Source of the DNA: Campylobacter sp. MG1
GTDB lineage: Bacteria > Campylobacterota > Campylobacteria > Campylobacterales > Campylobacteraceae
Length of the DNA stretch: 64,000 nt
Direction: 5' to 3'
NCBI RefSeq assembly: GCF_026616895.1
Contig: NZ_JANYME010000003.1
Coordinates: 1-64,000 of the forward strand
A program made the translations under genes and the position numbers. The first letter of the stretch is position 1, and every line of letters starts with the position of its first letter. The notes under the pieces are model-generated. The model had not been told where the DNA came from, searched no databases, and was given only the letters and a program-made list of their open reading frames with translations. Shown piece by piece: positions 49,108 through 58,336 of this stretch.

Positions 49108-49947
49108 TTAATGATAATCCTTAGGTCTTAAAGAACCATAAAAATAACTAGCAGTTGCACCACCATCTATAAGAAAATCAGCACCTGTTATATATGCACC
49201 CTTTTCACTCATTAAAAGCTCAGCTACGTTAGCTACCTCATCAGCAGTTCCTGCTCTACCAGCTGGACATTTAGCAAACATTTCTTTATAAAAATCACCC
49301 CTTATCCCATTAAATTCATCAATAGCAAGTGGGGTAACAATTATACCTGGAGAAATAGAATTAATTCTAGCACCCCTACTACCCCATTTATTAGCTTCCA
49401 TCATAACTCTTTTTTCATTACAGCGTTTTGCCAATTGATACGCATGAAGAGTATCTTTAATATTTTCAAGTTTTAAAATTTCTAATGAAAGTAAATCTTC
49501 AGTAGGAGAACACGCAAGTTCTAAATCTTCTTTAGGTGTTAATTGTTTCATTCTATGCCCTGATTGACTAGAAATAGTAACACCTACACCATTTTTTGAA
49601 ATTACCTTTCCAACTTCTTCAAGCAAAACTGCAGTACCATATAAATCTACCTTTAATATAACTTCAATTGAAGCTTGTGATGGCGAAACCCCAGCAGAAT
49701 TTATAAGCATAGAAATTTCGCCATAACTAAGACCCTTTGATATTAATTCTAAAATAGATTTTCTACAAGAAATATCAACCTCCATAGGTTCTATATCAAA
49801 ACCTGCCTCTTTCATAATTTTTGCCGTATTATTAGCATTATTGATATTTTTATCACCCACAATAATTTTTTTACCATATCCAATTCTTCTAGCAATAGCA
49901 GTGCCAATTTGACCTGCACCAGTCCATAAAATTACACTTTTATTCAT
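49108..49947 (-). CDS. Short-chain dehydrogenase/reductase
   Basis: 279 residues. The cofactor motif is TGAGQIG at 9-15 (classic TGxxxGxG slightly altered), NSAGVSP follows, and YQLAK is the catalytic Yx3K. ISPGIIVTPL and TGADFLIDGG are SDR landmarks. The catalytic serine falls in ISSQSGHRM. Substrate unknown. It overlaps the flavodoxin-like gene by 8 bp, so they form a two-gene redox operon. Confidence 0.88.
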   Translation of the reverse strand: MNKSVILWTGAGQIGTAIARRIGYGKKIIVGDKNINNANNTAKIMKEAGFDIEPMEVDISCRKSILELISKGLSYGEISMLINSAGVSPSQASIEVILKVDLYGTAVLLEEVGKVISKNGVGVTISSQSGHRMKQLTPKEDLELACSPTEDLLSLEILKLENIKDTLHAYQLAKRCNEKRVMMEANKWGSRGARINSISPGIIVTPLAIDEFNGIRGDFYKEMFAKCPAGRAGTADEVANVAELLMSEKGAYITGADFLIDGGATASYFYGSLRPKDYH

Positions 49948-50458
49948 AAATTTCCTTTTTACACCAATTTTTAATAATACATTCTGATTTATCTACAAAA
50001 CTACCATGTATAGCCAAACCTTTTTCAACCTTTACACCATTTGCTGTTTTTGCAATATCTTTTTCTGTATTAGACATACCACTTCCTTCATGGGTGCAAA
50101 AAGGATAAATCTTTTTACCCTTAAAATCAAATTTTTCAAGAAAAGCATAAATAGCCATAGGCATAGTCCCAAAATAATTAGGATAACCTAAATAAATTTC
50201 ATCATATTTTAAAATATCGCTAGGAATATTAAGTATTTTAGGTCTAACATTTAAATACAAATCTTTTTTTGCCTCATCTATGCAAACATTATAATTGTTA
50301 GAATAAGGATTTTCTTGTTCAATCTTAAATAAATCAGCACAAATAATGCTTGCAATAATTTTTGCTACTTTTTCGGTATTTCCGATTTCAATATTTATTA
50401 AAGAACCACTAAAATAATTTTCCCCTGCTCTAGAATAAAACGCTATTAATTTTGACAT
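49940..50458 (-). CDS. Flavodoxin-like FMN protein
   Basis: 172 residues. AFYSRAGENYFSG near residues 6-18 is the FMN phosphate region of NAD(P)H-oxidoreductase-type flavodoxins; DEIYLGYPNYFGTMPMAIY and PFCTHEGSGMSNTEKDI are typical of the flavodoxin_4 type family. It is unlike the electron-transfer FldA at 62091. CGGAGG upstream is a strong ribosome site. It probably acts as an FMN-dependent quinone or nitro reductase, which is inference. Confidence 0.85.
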   Translation of the reverse strand: MSKLIAFYSRAGENYFSGSLINIEIGNTEKVAKIIASIICADLFKIEQENPYSNNYNVCIDEAKKDLYLNVRPKILNIPSDILKYDEIYLGYPNYFGTMPMAIYAFLEKFDFKGKKIYPFCTHEGSGMSNTEKDIAKTANGVKVEKGLAIHGSFVDKSECIIKNWCKKEIYE

Positions 50459-50614
50459 AAAAAACCTCCGAAAATATTATAATTAAATTTATGATTACTT
50501 GTTATTATAAAATATTATTTAAATTAATTTGAAAATAAAATTCAAATATAAGGAAAACAAATTAGTAATAAAAAAGTATTTTAAAAACTTACTATTACAA
50601 AAACCATAAATTTA

Positions 50615-50869
50615 TTGTTAAAAATAGAAGATGGTAAAGATTTTTGTATGCGTATTTTTAGTACTATTTTTAAAAATTCTTATGATATATATTATAATCT
50701 AAGTATAATGAAATTGGTAAAAGAATTCATAATAGACCAAAACCAAAAACTAAGAACTTACAATAGAATATTTTCAAAAGTTAAAATAAACTACCTAATT
50801 AAGCATTATAATATTAATGACGCTAAAATAACCTATGACACAATATTAATGGGAAAAATTATTAAATAA
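50615..50869 (+). CDS. Doubtful small ORF
   Basis: An 84-codon frame with a TTG start, or 73 codons from an ATG at 50648. No ribosome site is convincing at either. Composition is basic and A+T driven (MRIFSTIFKNSYDIYYN...). No family is recognised. It may be a gene remnant, for example of a regulator divergent from the flavodoxin operon, or chance. Confidence 0.22.
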   Translation: MLKIEDGKDFCMRIFSTIFKNSYDIYYNLSIMKLVKEFIIDQNQKLRTYNRIFSKVKINYLIKHYNINDAKITYDTILMGKIIK

Positions 50870-50974
50870 TACAAGATGAAAATAAAAAATAAATATTTTT
50901 AAAAAATATCTATATCTTTTATTAAGGATTACTTATTTTAAAAAATAATCCCTAATTATAAATAATAATTAAAT

Positions 50975-51736
50975 TTAAATAAAATTATGATTTAATAATT
51001 TAACGCTAGAATTAAAACTAAAACTATTTTTTAAAGCATTACTTACATAATCTTTTGCATTTTTACAAGCTGTTTTAATATCTTCGTTTAAAGCTAAATT
51101 ACAAGCAATTGCAGAGCTTAGAGTGCAACCCGTGCCGTGAGTTACAATATTTTTTATTTTTTCGCCTTTAAAAATCGTAATTTCACCATTTTCGCTTAAA
51201 AAATCACTTGCTTTTAAGTGTCCACCTTTTAACAAAACCTTACAATTTAGAGTTTTTTCTAGACTTTTTGCTGCATTTATTGCATCTTTTTCATTTGTGA
51301 TTTTTTCGCCCAATAAAACTTCAGCTTCATATAAATTTGGAGTAATCAAATAAACATTTTTTGCAAAATCTTTTATAGCATTAATCGCCCTTTCATCAAG
51401 CAATCTTGCACCACTTGTAGATACCATTACTGGATCTAATACGATTTTACTATATCCATTTAGAGTATTTTTAACACAATTTATAATTTCTTCATCATAA
51501 AGCATTCCGATTTTTATAAAATCTATTTCACATTCATCAAAACAAGCTTTTATTTGAGCTTTTATAAAATCTGCATCAACCCTTAAAACGCCAAAAACTC
51601 CGCTAGTATTTTGAGCAGTTAGAGCTGTAATTACACTCATTGCATACATTTTATGAGCTTGAATTGTCTTTATATCAGCTTGCAACCCAGCCCCACCAGA
51701 TGGGTCACTTCCAGCTATACTTAATATCTTTTTCAT
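50975..51736 (-). CDS. thiD: Hydroxymethylpyrimidine/phosphomethylpyrimidine kinase
   Basis: 253 residues of the ribokinase fold. GSDPSGGAGLQADIKT (8-23) is the ThiD N-terminal signature, and VTHGTGCTLSSAIA the anion-hole/catalytic region. It phosphorylates HMP to HMP-PP for thiamine phosphate synthesis. GGAGAATTAA precedes the ATG. Last gene of the thiamine operon, overlapping the HAD gene. Confidence 0.95.
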   Translation of the reverse strand: MKKILSIAGSDPSGGAGLQADIKTIQAHKMYAMSVITALTAQNTSGVFGVLRVDADFIKAQIKACFDECEIDFIKIGMLYDEEIINCVKNTLNGYSKIVLDPVMVSTSGARLLDERAINAIKDFAKNVYLITPNLYEAEVLLGEKITNEKDAINAAKSLEKTLNCKVLLKGGHLKASDFLSENGEITIFKGEKIKNIVTHGTGCTLSSAIACNLALNEDIKTACKNAKDYVSNALKNSFSFNSSVKLLNHNFI

Positions 51737-52259
51737 TTAATTCTCCTATGTTTTTAATATTTATTGTTGCATTTTCGCAATTGATTCCAACGCTAAAAAT
51801 GTCGTTTTTATTAGCTAAATCAATTATTTTAAAGCTATCATCAATTAAAATAAATTTATTAGTATTTAGCTTATTCATACAAGTTTTTAAAGCTATTTGA
51901 GTAGTTTTTAAATATTTTCTTTCATCTTGAATGAAAACAAATTCATCTAAAATATCAAATCTTTTTAAAACAAGTTTTGCAAATGGACTAGCTGTATAAA
52001 TACACTTTTTATAAGCTCTAAATTTTGCTAAAAACTCATTTACACCTATACATAAATTAGCTTCTTTGCTATAAAAATCAATGCAAGTTTTAATGATTTT
52101 TTTACTTAATTTAGTTTTGTTTAATTCATCAATTTTTTTAAGCCCATCATAAAAACTTAAATCATCTAAATTATATCCATTAGCTAATTCTTGCCAAAAG
52201 CCAACGCTATCAATGATTACGCCATCAAGGTCAATTATAAAAGAGAAATCTTTTTCCAT
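51705..52259 (-). CDS. HAD-family phosphatase in thiamine operon
   Basis: 184 residues. FIIDLDGVIIDS near the N-terminus is HAD motif I (DxD); a threonine or serine in YTAS is motif II; ILIDDSFKIIDLA is motif IV. A helical cap of about 60 residues follows motif I. I chose the ATG at 52259 over an upstream TTG at 52271. It overlaps thiD and thiE, so it is tied to thiamine metabolism, perhaps as a thiamine phosphate or HMP phosphate phosphatase. That substrate is inference from context. Confidence 0.8.
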   Translation of the reverse strand: MEKDFSFIIDLDGVIIDSVGFWQELANGYNLDDLSFYDGLKKIDELNKTKLSKKIIKTCIDFYSKEANLCIGVNEFLAKFRAYKKCIYTASPFAKLVLKRFDILDEFVFIQDERKYLKTTQIALKTCMNKLNTNKFILIDDSFKIIDLANKNDIFSVGINCENATINIKNIGELNEKDIKYSWK

Positions 52260-52852
52260 AATTTTTCGCAATTTGCTTTATAATTTTGATTTTCATAAAT
52301 CGCACTTATACAAGCTATATTTTTTATTTTAAATTCTTTTAAATTGTCTATATTTTGATAATTTAATCCTCCTATTGCAACTTTAGGCATGTTTATTTCT
52401 TGCACTATTTTTATTAGGTCATTTTTGCTTAGCATTTTTGCATCTTTTTTAGTATTGCTCTCATAAATTGCTCCAATGCCTAGATAATTCGCTCCTAATT
52501 TTAAGCCTTTTAACGCTTCTTCATAATTACTTGCACTTATTCCTAAAAACATATTTTTTGGTATTTTTAGATTTTTGTTTATATCGCTTTGTCCTAGATG
52601 AATACCATCAGCATTTAGCTTAATTGCAAGGTCTAAATCATCGTTTATTATTAAAGCTACTTTTTTTATTTCACAAAGATTTTTTAATTTTAAAAGTGTA
52701 TTAAGGCTATAATTATTCGCTTTATTTCTTACTTGAAAGCAAGTTACATGATTTGCAAATAAAATCTCACAAATATCTAATAATTCATCTTCTTTAGTGT
52801 ATATATCATCACTAATTGCATAAAATCTTAAAATTTCATCTAAGTTTTTCAA
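52235..52852 (-). CDS. thiE: Thiamine phosphate synthase
   Basis: 205 residues of TIM-barrel type. QVRNK, DDLDLAIKLNADGIHLGQSD and VAIGGL are family motifs for pyrophosphate and product binding. It couples HMP-PP with HET-P. The start is TTG at 52852, supported by AAAGGATAAAAA upstream; there is no ATG in frame at the expected place. It overlaps thiM by 17 bp and the HAD gene by about 25. Confidence 0.92.
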   Translation of the reverse strand: MKNLDEILRFYAISDDIYTKEDELLDICEILFANHVTCFQVRNKANNYSLNTLLKLKNLCEIKKVALIINDDLDLAIKLNADGIHLGQSDINKNLKIPKNMFLGISASNYEEALKGLKLGANYLGIGAIYESNTKKDAKMLSKNDLIKIVQEINMPKVAIGGLNYQNIDNLKEFKIKNIACISAIYENQNYKANCEKLWKKISLL

Positions 52853-53630
52853 TTTTTATCCTTTCTTTTATGGTAATTCCATCAATTTTGCTTAACTCAT
52901 CAATTAAGTGCATTTTAAACGACATAGTGCCATTTGCTTTAGTTTCGGCTATTTCAGCACTTATGTTAAATGCACTTATGCCTGTGATTACGGCATTTAA
53001 TTTATCATCATTTGCCCCTACAAAAACGGCTAAGATATTGCCTAGCATACAACCTGCACCTGTGATTTTTGTCTGCATTGCCGAACCATTGCTTAGCATA
53101 AAAACATTTGTTTCATTGATGATAAAATCATTTTTACCTGTGATTACCAAAATAGTTTTATGTTTTTTAGCAAAATCAATGTATTTTTCTAAATCATTTT
53201 GATTTATTTCATCACTACTATCACAGCCACTTGTATTTAATGTCTTATTTACTAGATAATTTATCTCGCTTGCATTGCCTTTAATTACACAAAACTTTAT
53301 ATTTTGTATTAAATATTTACATAAATTATTTCTTGCATTACTAACTCCTGCTGCAACGGGGTCAAAAACAATAGGAATATTTAATTCATTTGCCTTTAAG
53401 GCTGCGTTTTTATGGGCTTTTATTAGATTGTCGTTTAACTGCCCGATATTTAGCAAAACCGCATTACTAATTGTAACAATTTCGCCAACTTCTTCATAAA
53501 AATCTCCCATAATAGGTGAGCCACCAACAGCTAAAATAGCGTTAGCTGAGTCATTTATCGTTACATAATTTGTAATACTTTCTACTAAAGTTTTATGATT
53601 TCTTGTTTTTTGCATAATGTTTTGATACAT
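52836..53630 (-). CDS. thiM: Hydroxyethylthiazole kinase
   Basis: 264 residues of the ribokinase superfamily. ITNYVTINDSANAILAVGGSPIM matches the thiazole-binding N-terminus, and ITGAGCMLG the catalytic GxGC. It salvages thiazole alcohol to HET-P. AGGAGGAGAAT precedes the ATG, and the gene starts within the 3' end of the transporter gene. Confidence 0.95.
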   Translation of the reverse strand: MYQNIMQKTRNHKTLVESITNYVTINDSANAILAVGGSPIMGDFYEEVGEIVTISNAVLLNIGQLNDNLIKAHKNAALKANELNIPIVFDPVAAGVSNARNNLCKYLIQNIKFCVIKGNASEINYLVNKTLNTSGCDSSDEINQNDLEKYIDFAKKHKTILVITGKNDFIINETNVFMLSNGSAMQTKITGAGCMLGNILAVFVGANDDKLNAVITGISAFNISAEIAETKANGTMSFKMHLIDELSKIDGITIKERIKIEKLR

Positions 53631-54726
53631 ATTCTCCTCCTAAGGTTAAAATTAAAATGATTAAAAAAGTTAAAATTGATGCTAAAAAATCAAAATAAAT
53701 CAGTATTTGATAAATTAAAAATCCAATAAACCAAATTAAAAAATTTAATTTAGCTGAATTTTTTAGTTTAAAACAATATACACATACCATAACCGATGCC
53801 ATAGGTAAAAATACTGAACTTAATGTATATAAAAAATTTTCATATAAAGAAAAAGGTATAAAAATAGCTATTAATAAAGCAATAAATATTATTAATAAAA
53901 TTGTAATTTTATTACCAAATTTATTATTTATATTTTTAATACTTTCATTAGCTGAAAAAATGTCTAAATATGTTGTTGTTATTGTTGAAAAAATAATCAA
54001 AAATATTATTAACATTGATAATTTTAAAGTGATTAAAAAACTAGAAAGGTCGTTATAGTATTTCATAGTTAAATATCCAATTATATACATAAGTGAACTT
54101 CCTAGAAAATACGCGACTGAAGCTACTAAACTATCTTTTATTGGATTTTTAAAATATTTTGTATAATCACCAACTAATGCAAGCCAAGAAATTGGCATAG
54201 CAATACTTAGTTCAATAGCATTTATCAAGTTTATTTTATTAACTTCTATTTGGTTTAAATTAAGATTAATTAAGTTATAAAAAATATAAATTACTATCAA
54301 AAAAAGTATGCAAACTATAAAATTATTTATTAACATTAATAAATTTTGTTTTAAGAATAGCCATATTATTAAAAGTGATGATAATAAAATTGCTACTAAG
54401 TTAAAATTTGTATTTGGATATAGTCCATTTAGTAGTATTGCTGCACTCATAATCATAACTGCACTCCAGCAAATTAAAGCTAGAAAATTGCAAAATGAAA
54501 AGAATATTTTGCCATTTTGTGAGTAAAAATATTTAAGACTACCCATAGCATTGCATTTTAGTTTAGTGCTAATATACATCATAGCAAAAAATAAAATTCC
54601 ACCTAAAAAATGTCCAAAAAATATAGCAAATAAAGAATCACTTAAAATAAGACCTGAAAATAAACTACCGGCTTCAATTTCAGCTAGCGAAATACTAGCT
54701 CCAAGCCACAAGAAAAAATTACCCAT
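53593..54726 (-). CDS. cytX: NCS1-type hydroxymethylpyrimidine/thiamine-precursor transporter
   Basis: A membrane protein of 377 residues with about 11-12 hydrophobic segments. FLWLGASISLAEIEAGSLF at the start is the CytX-type NCS1 signature. It follows a TPP riboswitch and precedes thiM, thiE and thiD, so it should import HMP or a related precursor. I chose the ATG at 54726 because GGAG lies about 8 nt upstream; the in-frame ATG at 54738 has no ribosome site. Confidence 0.85.
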   Translation of the reverse strand: MGNFFLWLGASISLAEIEAGSLFSGLILSDSLFAIFFGHFLGGILFFAMMYISTKLKCNAMGSLKYFYSQNGKIFFSFCNFLALICWSAVMIMSAAILLNGLYPNTNFNLVAILLSSLLIIWLFLKQNLLMLINNFIVCILFLIVIYIFYNLINLNLNQIEVNKINLINAIELSIAMPISWLALVGDYTKYFKNPIKDSLVASVAYFLGSSLMYIIGYLTMKYYNDLSSFLITLKLSMLIIFLIIFSTITTTYLDIFSANESIKNINNKFGNKITILLIIFIALLIAIFIPFSLYENFLYTLSSVFLPMASVMVCVYCFKLKNSAKLNFLIWFIGFLIYQILIYFDFLASILTFLIILILTLGGEYVSKHYAKNKKS

Positions 54727-54734
54727 ACAACTCT

Positions 54735-54753
54735 CCATAAAATCAATTTATGG
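54735..54753 (-). promoter_or_regulatory. Hairpin masking the cytX ribosome site
   Basis: On the minus strand CCATAAA / TTTATGG (loop TTGAT) ends with the GG that begins the GGAG ribosome site of cytX. It lies between the TPP aptamer and the start codon and could be the translational expression platform. Confidence 0.45.
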
Positions 54754-54780
54754 GAATGCTAAGAAAGGATTAGAAAATTT

Positions 54781-54862
54781 TGCATCTCCCTACGCTGGCA
54801 TTACCCAAACAGGTTCAAAGGGTCAAGACTATTACGCCTACTCTCAGCTTTCGCTCCCCTAA
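54781..54862 (-). ncRNA. TPP riboswitch (thi-box)
   Basis: The minus strand carries the conserved thi-box landmarks in order: AGGGGAGC, GCTGAGAGTAG, GACCCTTTGAACCTG, GGGTAATGCCAGCG, AGGGAGA. The CTGAGA and GAACCTG ... GGGTAATGC elements form the pyrimidine- and diphosphate-sensing helices. It precedes cytX-thiM-thiE-HAD-thiD and is expected to shut them off when thiamine diphosphate is plentiful. Confidence 0.95.
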
Positions 54863-54887
54863 AAATTGTGATTTTAAATTTAAAAGA

Positions 54888-55608
54888 TTAATATTTATAA
54901 AATAATCTAAAAAATAAAGTACGGATAAAAATTAAAGATTTAAAAATTTCTCTTGTGATTTTTTTAACTACAAGAACATTATAATCCTTATGTAAAATCG
55001 TACTTTCGCTATAATTTTCACTCACTAATAATGGCTGATAAAGTATAGTTAAAACACCGTGTAAACCGAAAGTATCCATATAATCATCTACAGGATAAAC
55101 CCAATATCTAGCATATTTTATAAATTTCTTAGCAGCATTAGGTTTTAATAAATATGCTTGGGCTCCACTTAATTTTTTATATGTTTTATAAAAATTATTA
55201 TTAATTTTATATATTTTTTTATCAAATAATTTATATAATCTTACATAATCATATTTTGAATTTAAAATTAAATTTAATGTATTTTCATTAAATTCATCAC
55301 TGAATTTTAAATCATCTTCTAATACAATAATAGGCTCATTTTCTTCTATACATTTTTGCCATAACAAAAAATGTGATGCAAAGCATGCTCTTTCACAATC
55401 AGTTAATGCTCTACCTAAAATATAAGTAAATAAAGAGTTTTCGTAGTATTTTTTAAATTTTACAAACTCGTTATTACCCCCCCCGACCATCAATGGCATT
55501 AAAAAATATGAATTTATCTTTCATATTTTGTGGTAATTTTTCTATCTCTTTATTCATTTTTTCAAATCTATCTACGGAAGTTTTTAAATTTATAACATAA
55601 ATATTCAT
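54888..55608 (-). pseudogene. GT25 glycosyltransferase, phase-OFF at G8 tract
   Basis: An ATG at 55608, with AAGGATTTTT upstream, starts MNIYVINLKTSVDRFEK and reaches FFNAIDGR, the typical GT25 N-terminus. It then enters a G8 run (minus strand, 55477-55484) and stops at TAA right after it. The adjacent frame continues for the rest of the enzyme, with ACFASHFLLW, the acidic VLEDDLKF motif and SGAQAYLL. The full span is 721 nt, so G7 would give one 239-residue protein (R-G-G-N-N across the tract) and G10 a 240-residue one. Such enzymes add sugars to lipooligosaccharide. G-tract slippage is the standard Campylobacter phase-variation mechanism. It lies alone after nusB. Confidence 0.88.
55477..55484 (-). 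repeat. Phase-variable homopolymer tract, G8 on minus strand
   Basis: Eight consecutive C on the plus strand (G on the coding strand) inside an A+T-rich gene. Frame arithmetic gives ON at G7 or G10 and OFF at G8 or G9. Confidence 0.9.
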
Positions 55609-55626
55609 AAAAATCCTTAACAAATT

Positions 55627-55649
55627 TTAGTCAAGTTTAACTTGACTAA
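55627..55649 (-). terminator. Terminator of kdsA-ribH-nusB operon
   Basis: TTAGTCAAG / CTTGACTAA with loop TTTAA overlaps the nusB stop codon. On the minus strand it is followed by AATTTG, a short T-run. It lies just before the glycosyltransferase ATG. Confidence 0.65.
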
Positions 55650-56032
55650 TTTCTAACTTTATCTAATACACCATTAATAAGCTTAGGTGCATTATCACTT
55701 GCATATTCTTTAGCTAGTTCAATAGCTTCATTTATAACAACAGCTTTATCTGTTTTTGTAAAAAGCAATTCATAAACACCAAGTCTTAAAATAGCTTTTT
55801 CCATACCACCTAAATTACTAACTTCATTGCTTTCTAAAATACCTTTTAAACACTCATCTATTTTTAATAGATTTGCTTGAACGCCGTTAAATAATTCTAA
55901 AGCCCATTCACGAATAGCATTTCTTATTTTATGCTCTTCTAAATAATCATTTACATGCTCACTATTTTGAACATAATCAAATGAATACAATAAACTTACA
56001 ACCGTTTTTCTAGCTTGATGTCTAGTTGCCAT
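55646..56032 (-). CDS. nusB: Transcription antitermination protein NusB
   Basis: 128 residues, all helical. [19 protein letters not shown] matches the arginine-rich RNA-binding N-terminus, and [23 protein letters not shown] the conserved core. It binds boxA RNA with S10 in rRNA antitermination. It overlaps ribH by 11 bp, as in C. jejuni. Confidence 0.95.
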   Translation of the reverse strand: MATRHQARKTVVSLLYSFDYVQNSEHVNDYLEEHKIRNAIREWALELFNGVQANLLKIDECLKGILESNEVSNLGGMEKAILRLGVYELLFTKTDKAVVINEAIELAKEYASDNAPKLINGVLDKVRN

Positions 56033-56492
56033 TTTGAACTCTTTGTAAATTTAGCATTTCAATAGTAGTTACCATAGCTTCATAACCTTTATTGCCACTT
56101 TTAATTCCTGCTCTATCCATAGCTTGCTCTGTAGTGTTTGTTGTAAGAACACCAAAACTAATTGGAGTATCATTTGCTAAAGTTATAGCTGCAACACCCT
56201 TAGTGCATTCTGCTGATACATAATCAAAATGTGGGGTATCTCCACGAATAACAGCACCTAAAACCACTATTCCATCATAATTTTTCTTCACTGCTTGTTT
56301 TAAAGCATAAGGTAATTCAAAAGCACCAGGAACTAAAATTAAATCTAAATTCTTTTCATTTCCACCAAAACGAACAAAAGCATCTTTAGCACCTTCAACT
56401 AATTTATCAGTTATAAAACTATTAAATCTAGCGTTTATTATGGCAAATTTCTCATTACCATTTAATTTTAATTGTCCTTCAATAATATTCAT
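56022..56492 (-). CDS. ribH: 6,7-dimethyl-8-ribityllumazine synthase
   Basis: 156 residues. [46 protein letters not shown] (with the catalytic His) and [13 protein letters not shown] are complete. It makes lumazine, the riboflavin precursor, in an icosahedral or pentameric assembly. It follows kdsA by 2 bp. Confidence 0.97.
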   Translation of the reverse strand: MNIIEGQLKLNGNEKFAIINARFNSFITDKLVEGAKDAFVRFGGNEKNLDLILVPGAFELPYALKQAVKKNYDGIVVLGAVIRGDTPHFDYVSAECTKGVAAITLANDTPISFGVLTTNTTEQAMDRAGIKSGNKGYEAMVTTIEMLNLQRVQNGN

Positions 56493-56494
56493 AC

Positions 56495-57379
56495 TTATTC
56501 CTTATTTAATATTTTCAATAATAAATTAATTTTCTCTTCTAATTTGCTAGTAGCTACCATATTAGGTCCATCGCATAAAGCTTCACACGGATTAAAATGT
56601 GTTTCAAAGAAAAATCCATCAACACCAACTCCAGCAGCAGCTCTTGCTAAAGGCAATACAAAAGAACTATCTCCACCACTCTTACCACCTGCTGCTCCAG
56701 GCATTTGAACGCTATGTGTAGCATCAAATATAACAGGTGCGAAATTTCTCATAATTTTAAGAGATCTCATATCAACAACTAAATTCCCATATCCAAGACT
56801 AGTTCCACGCTCAACCGCTAAAACACCGGCTTCTCTTGCCATTTGATGAGCTTTTGAAAAATCTTCATCTTTTAAATCTTTAAATGATAATTCTCCAATA
56901 TCAGAGCAAGCAAAAAAACTTTCATCATTAGTTTTATAATCATACCCTCTAGTCTGTGCTACTTTTGCTACGCTATATTTCATATCACTTGGATTTAAAA
57001 ATTGACCTTTTTTAATATTTATAATAGCTTTAGTCTTAGCGGCTGCAACTAATAAATCAGTTTGTCTGCATAAAAAAGCTGGAATTTGAAGAGTATCAAC
57101 AACTTGAGCTGCAATTTCAGCTTGATAACTCTCGTGAATATCTGTAATTATTTTATATCCAAATTTAGATTTTATATCAGCTAAAATCTGCAAACCTTTT
57201 TCAAGTCCAGGTCCTCTAAAACTATCTAAACTTGTGCGATTTGCTTTATCAAAACTTGATTTAAAATAAAAATCAATTTGTGGATGTTTTGCAATTTTTT
57301 CCAATCTTTTTGCAACTTCTGTAACAATTTCAGGACTTTCTATAACGCAAGGTCCTGCAAATAATATAATTTTTCTCAT
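56495..57379 (-). CDS. kdsA: 3-deoxy-D-manno-octulosonate-8-phosphate synthase
   Basis: 294 residues. AGPCVIES at the N-terminus, [13 protein letters not shown], GRTSxLGYGN-like [13 protein letters not shown] and [11 protein letters not shown] mark KDO8P synthase. It condenses PEP with arabinose-5-phosphate for the Kdo of lipooligosaccharide. C11 in the N-terminal PCVIE, with D/H/E ligands downstream, suits the metal-dependent class; that is inference. It overlaps the EamA gene by 4 bp. Confidence 0.96.
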   Translation of the reverse strand: MRKIILFAGPCVIESPEIVTEVAKRLEKIAKHPQIDFYFKSSFDKANRTSLDSFRGPGLEKGLQILADIKSKFGYKIITDIHESYQAEIAAQVVDTLQIPAFLCRQTDLLVAAAKTKAIINIKKGQFLNPSDMKYSVAKVAQTRGYDYKTNDESFFACSDIGELSFKDLKDEDFSKAHQMAREAGVLAVERGTSLGYGNLVVDMRSLKIMRNFAPVIFDATHSVQMPGAAGGKSGGDSSFVLPLARAAAGVGVDGFFFETHFNPCEALCDGPNMVATSKLEEKINLLLKILNKE

Positions 57380-58317
57380 TTTTTATTATCCTTACTTAAA
57401 CTTATTCCTATACCACCTATTAAAACGCAGATTATACCTGTTAAAACTACAAAACTTGGTAAATCATCACCCAAAAACAATCCTAAAAAAAGCGTAAAAA
57501 CAACATCAAGATAACTTACACCTGCTACAACTCCAGCTTTTTTCGTTGCTTTATAAGCCTTTGTAACTTGCATTTGATAAAAACACGATAAAGCTCCTAT
57601 AGCTATTATTAAAAACCAAGTAAAAAATCCACTAGGCACTACAAAATGTGAAAAAAGATAATCATATTTATTTAAATTTTCAGCACTTAAAAAATTAGCG
57701 CAAAACATTGATAAAGTTGGTAAAATTACTCCCATTGCAAAAAAACTAAGCGCTATTATTTCAACATTGTAAAATTTACCCAATTCTCTAGCACTAGTAA
57801 GTGCTAGTGCTGCACAAAATCCACTTGCTATACCTAGTAATGAATTTTTTAAATCAAAACCAGTATGTAAATGTTCTGGTGCAAATGGTTGAACTATTAA
57901 TAAAACTCCAGTAAATGCTAAAATTAAGCAAAAAATACCTTTTAAACTTATTTTTTCATGCAAAAATAAAAATGCTATTAATGTTACAAATAATGGATTT
58001 GTTTTTTGAAATGCAAATGCTCCACCAAGAGATATATTAGATACATTATAAAAAAATGCATATAGGGATATAGTACCTGCAAATCCCCTAAAAGCAAGTA
58101 ATAAAAATTTACCACCATGTTTTTTATAAGGAATTTTATAAATCAAATAAGATATAAAAATCAAACTTATAAAATTTCTAAAAAACATTACCTCTACACT
58201 AGGAAGCTCATCAGAAAGTAGTTTTGCACAGCACCCCATGAGTGCAAATGCAAAACTAGCAATAACCATAAAATAAATTCCTAAATTTTTCCTAATTAAG
58301 TATCTTAATTTATCCAT
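57376..58317 (-). CDS. EamA/DMT-family transporter
   Basis: 313 residues with ten hydrophobic segments in two EamA repeats (about 15-145 and 160-308). [15 protein letters not shown] and [23 protein letters not shown] are typical of the drug/metabolite superfamily. Substrate unknown. It is the first gene of the kdsA-ribH-nusB run and follows lctP on the same strand by 19 bp. Confidence 0.88.
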   Translation of the reverse strand: MDKLRYLIRKNLGIYFMVIASFAFALMGCCAKLLSDELPSVEVMFFRNFISLIFISYLIYKIPYKKHGGKFLLLAFRGFAGTISLYAFFYNVSNISLGGAFAFQKTNPLFVTLIAFLFLHEKISLKGIFCLILAFTGVLLIVQPFAPEHLHTGFDLKNSLLGIASGFCAALALTSARELGKFYNVEIIALSFFAMGVILPTLSMFCANFLSAENLNKYDYLFSHFVVPSGFFTWFLIIAIGALSCFYQMQVTKAYKATKKAGVVAGVSYLDVVFTLFLGLFLGDDLPSFVVLTGIICVLIGGIGISLSKDNKK

Positions 58318-58336
58318 TTAGGAATGCTACTATAAA

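Noticed and set aside
50921-50956. Terminator after thiD
   Set aside because: The inverted repeat has several mismatches and no T-run on the minus strand; too weak to call.
54888-55499. A complete 203-residue glycosyltransferase starting at the ATG at 55499 just before the G-run
   Set aside because: It lacks the conserved GT25 N-terminus and a ribosome site, and the true N-terminus is present in the other frame upstream. It is the distal half of the frameshifted gene.
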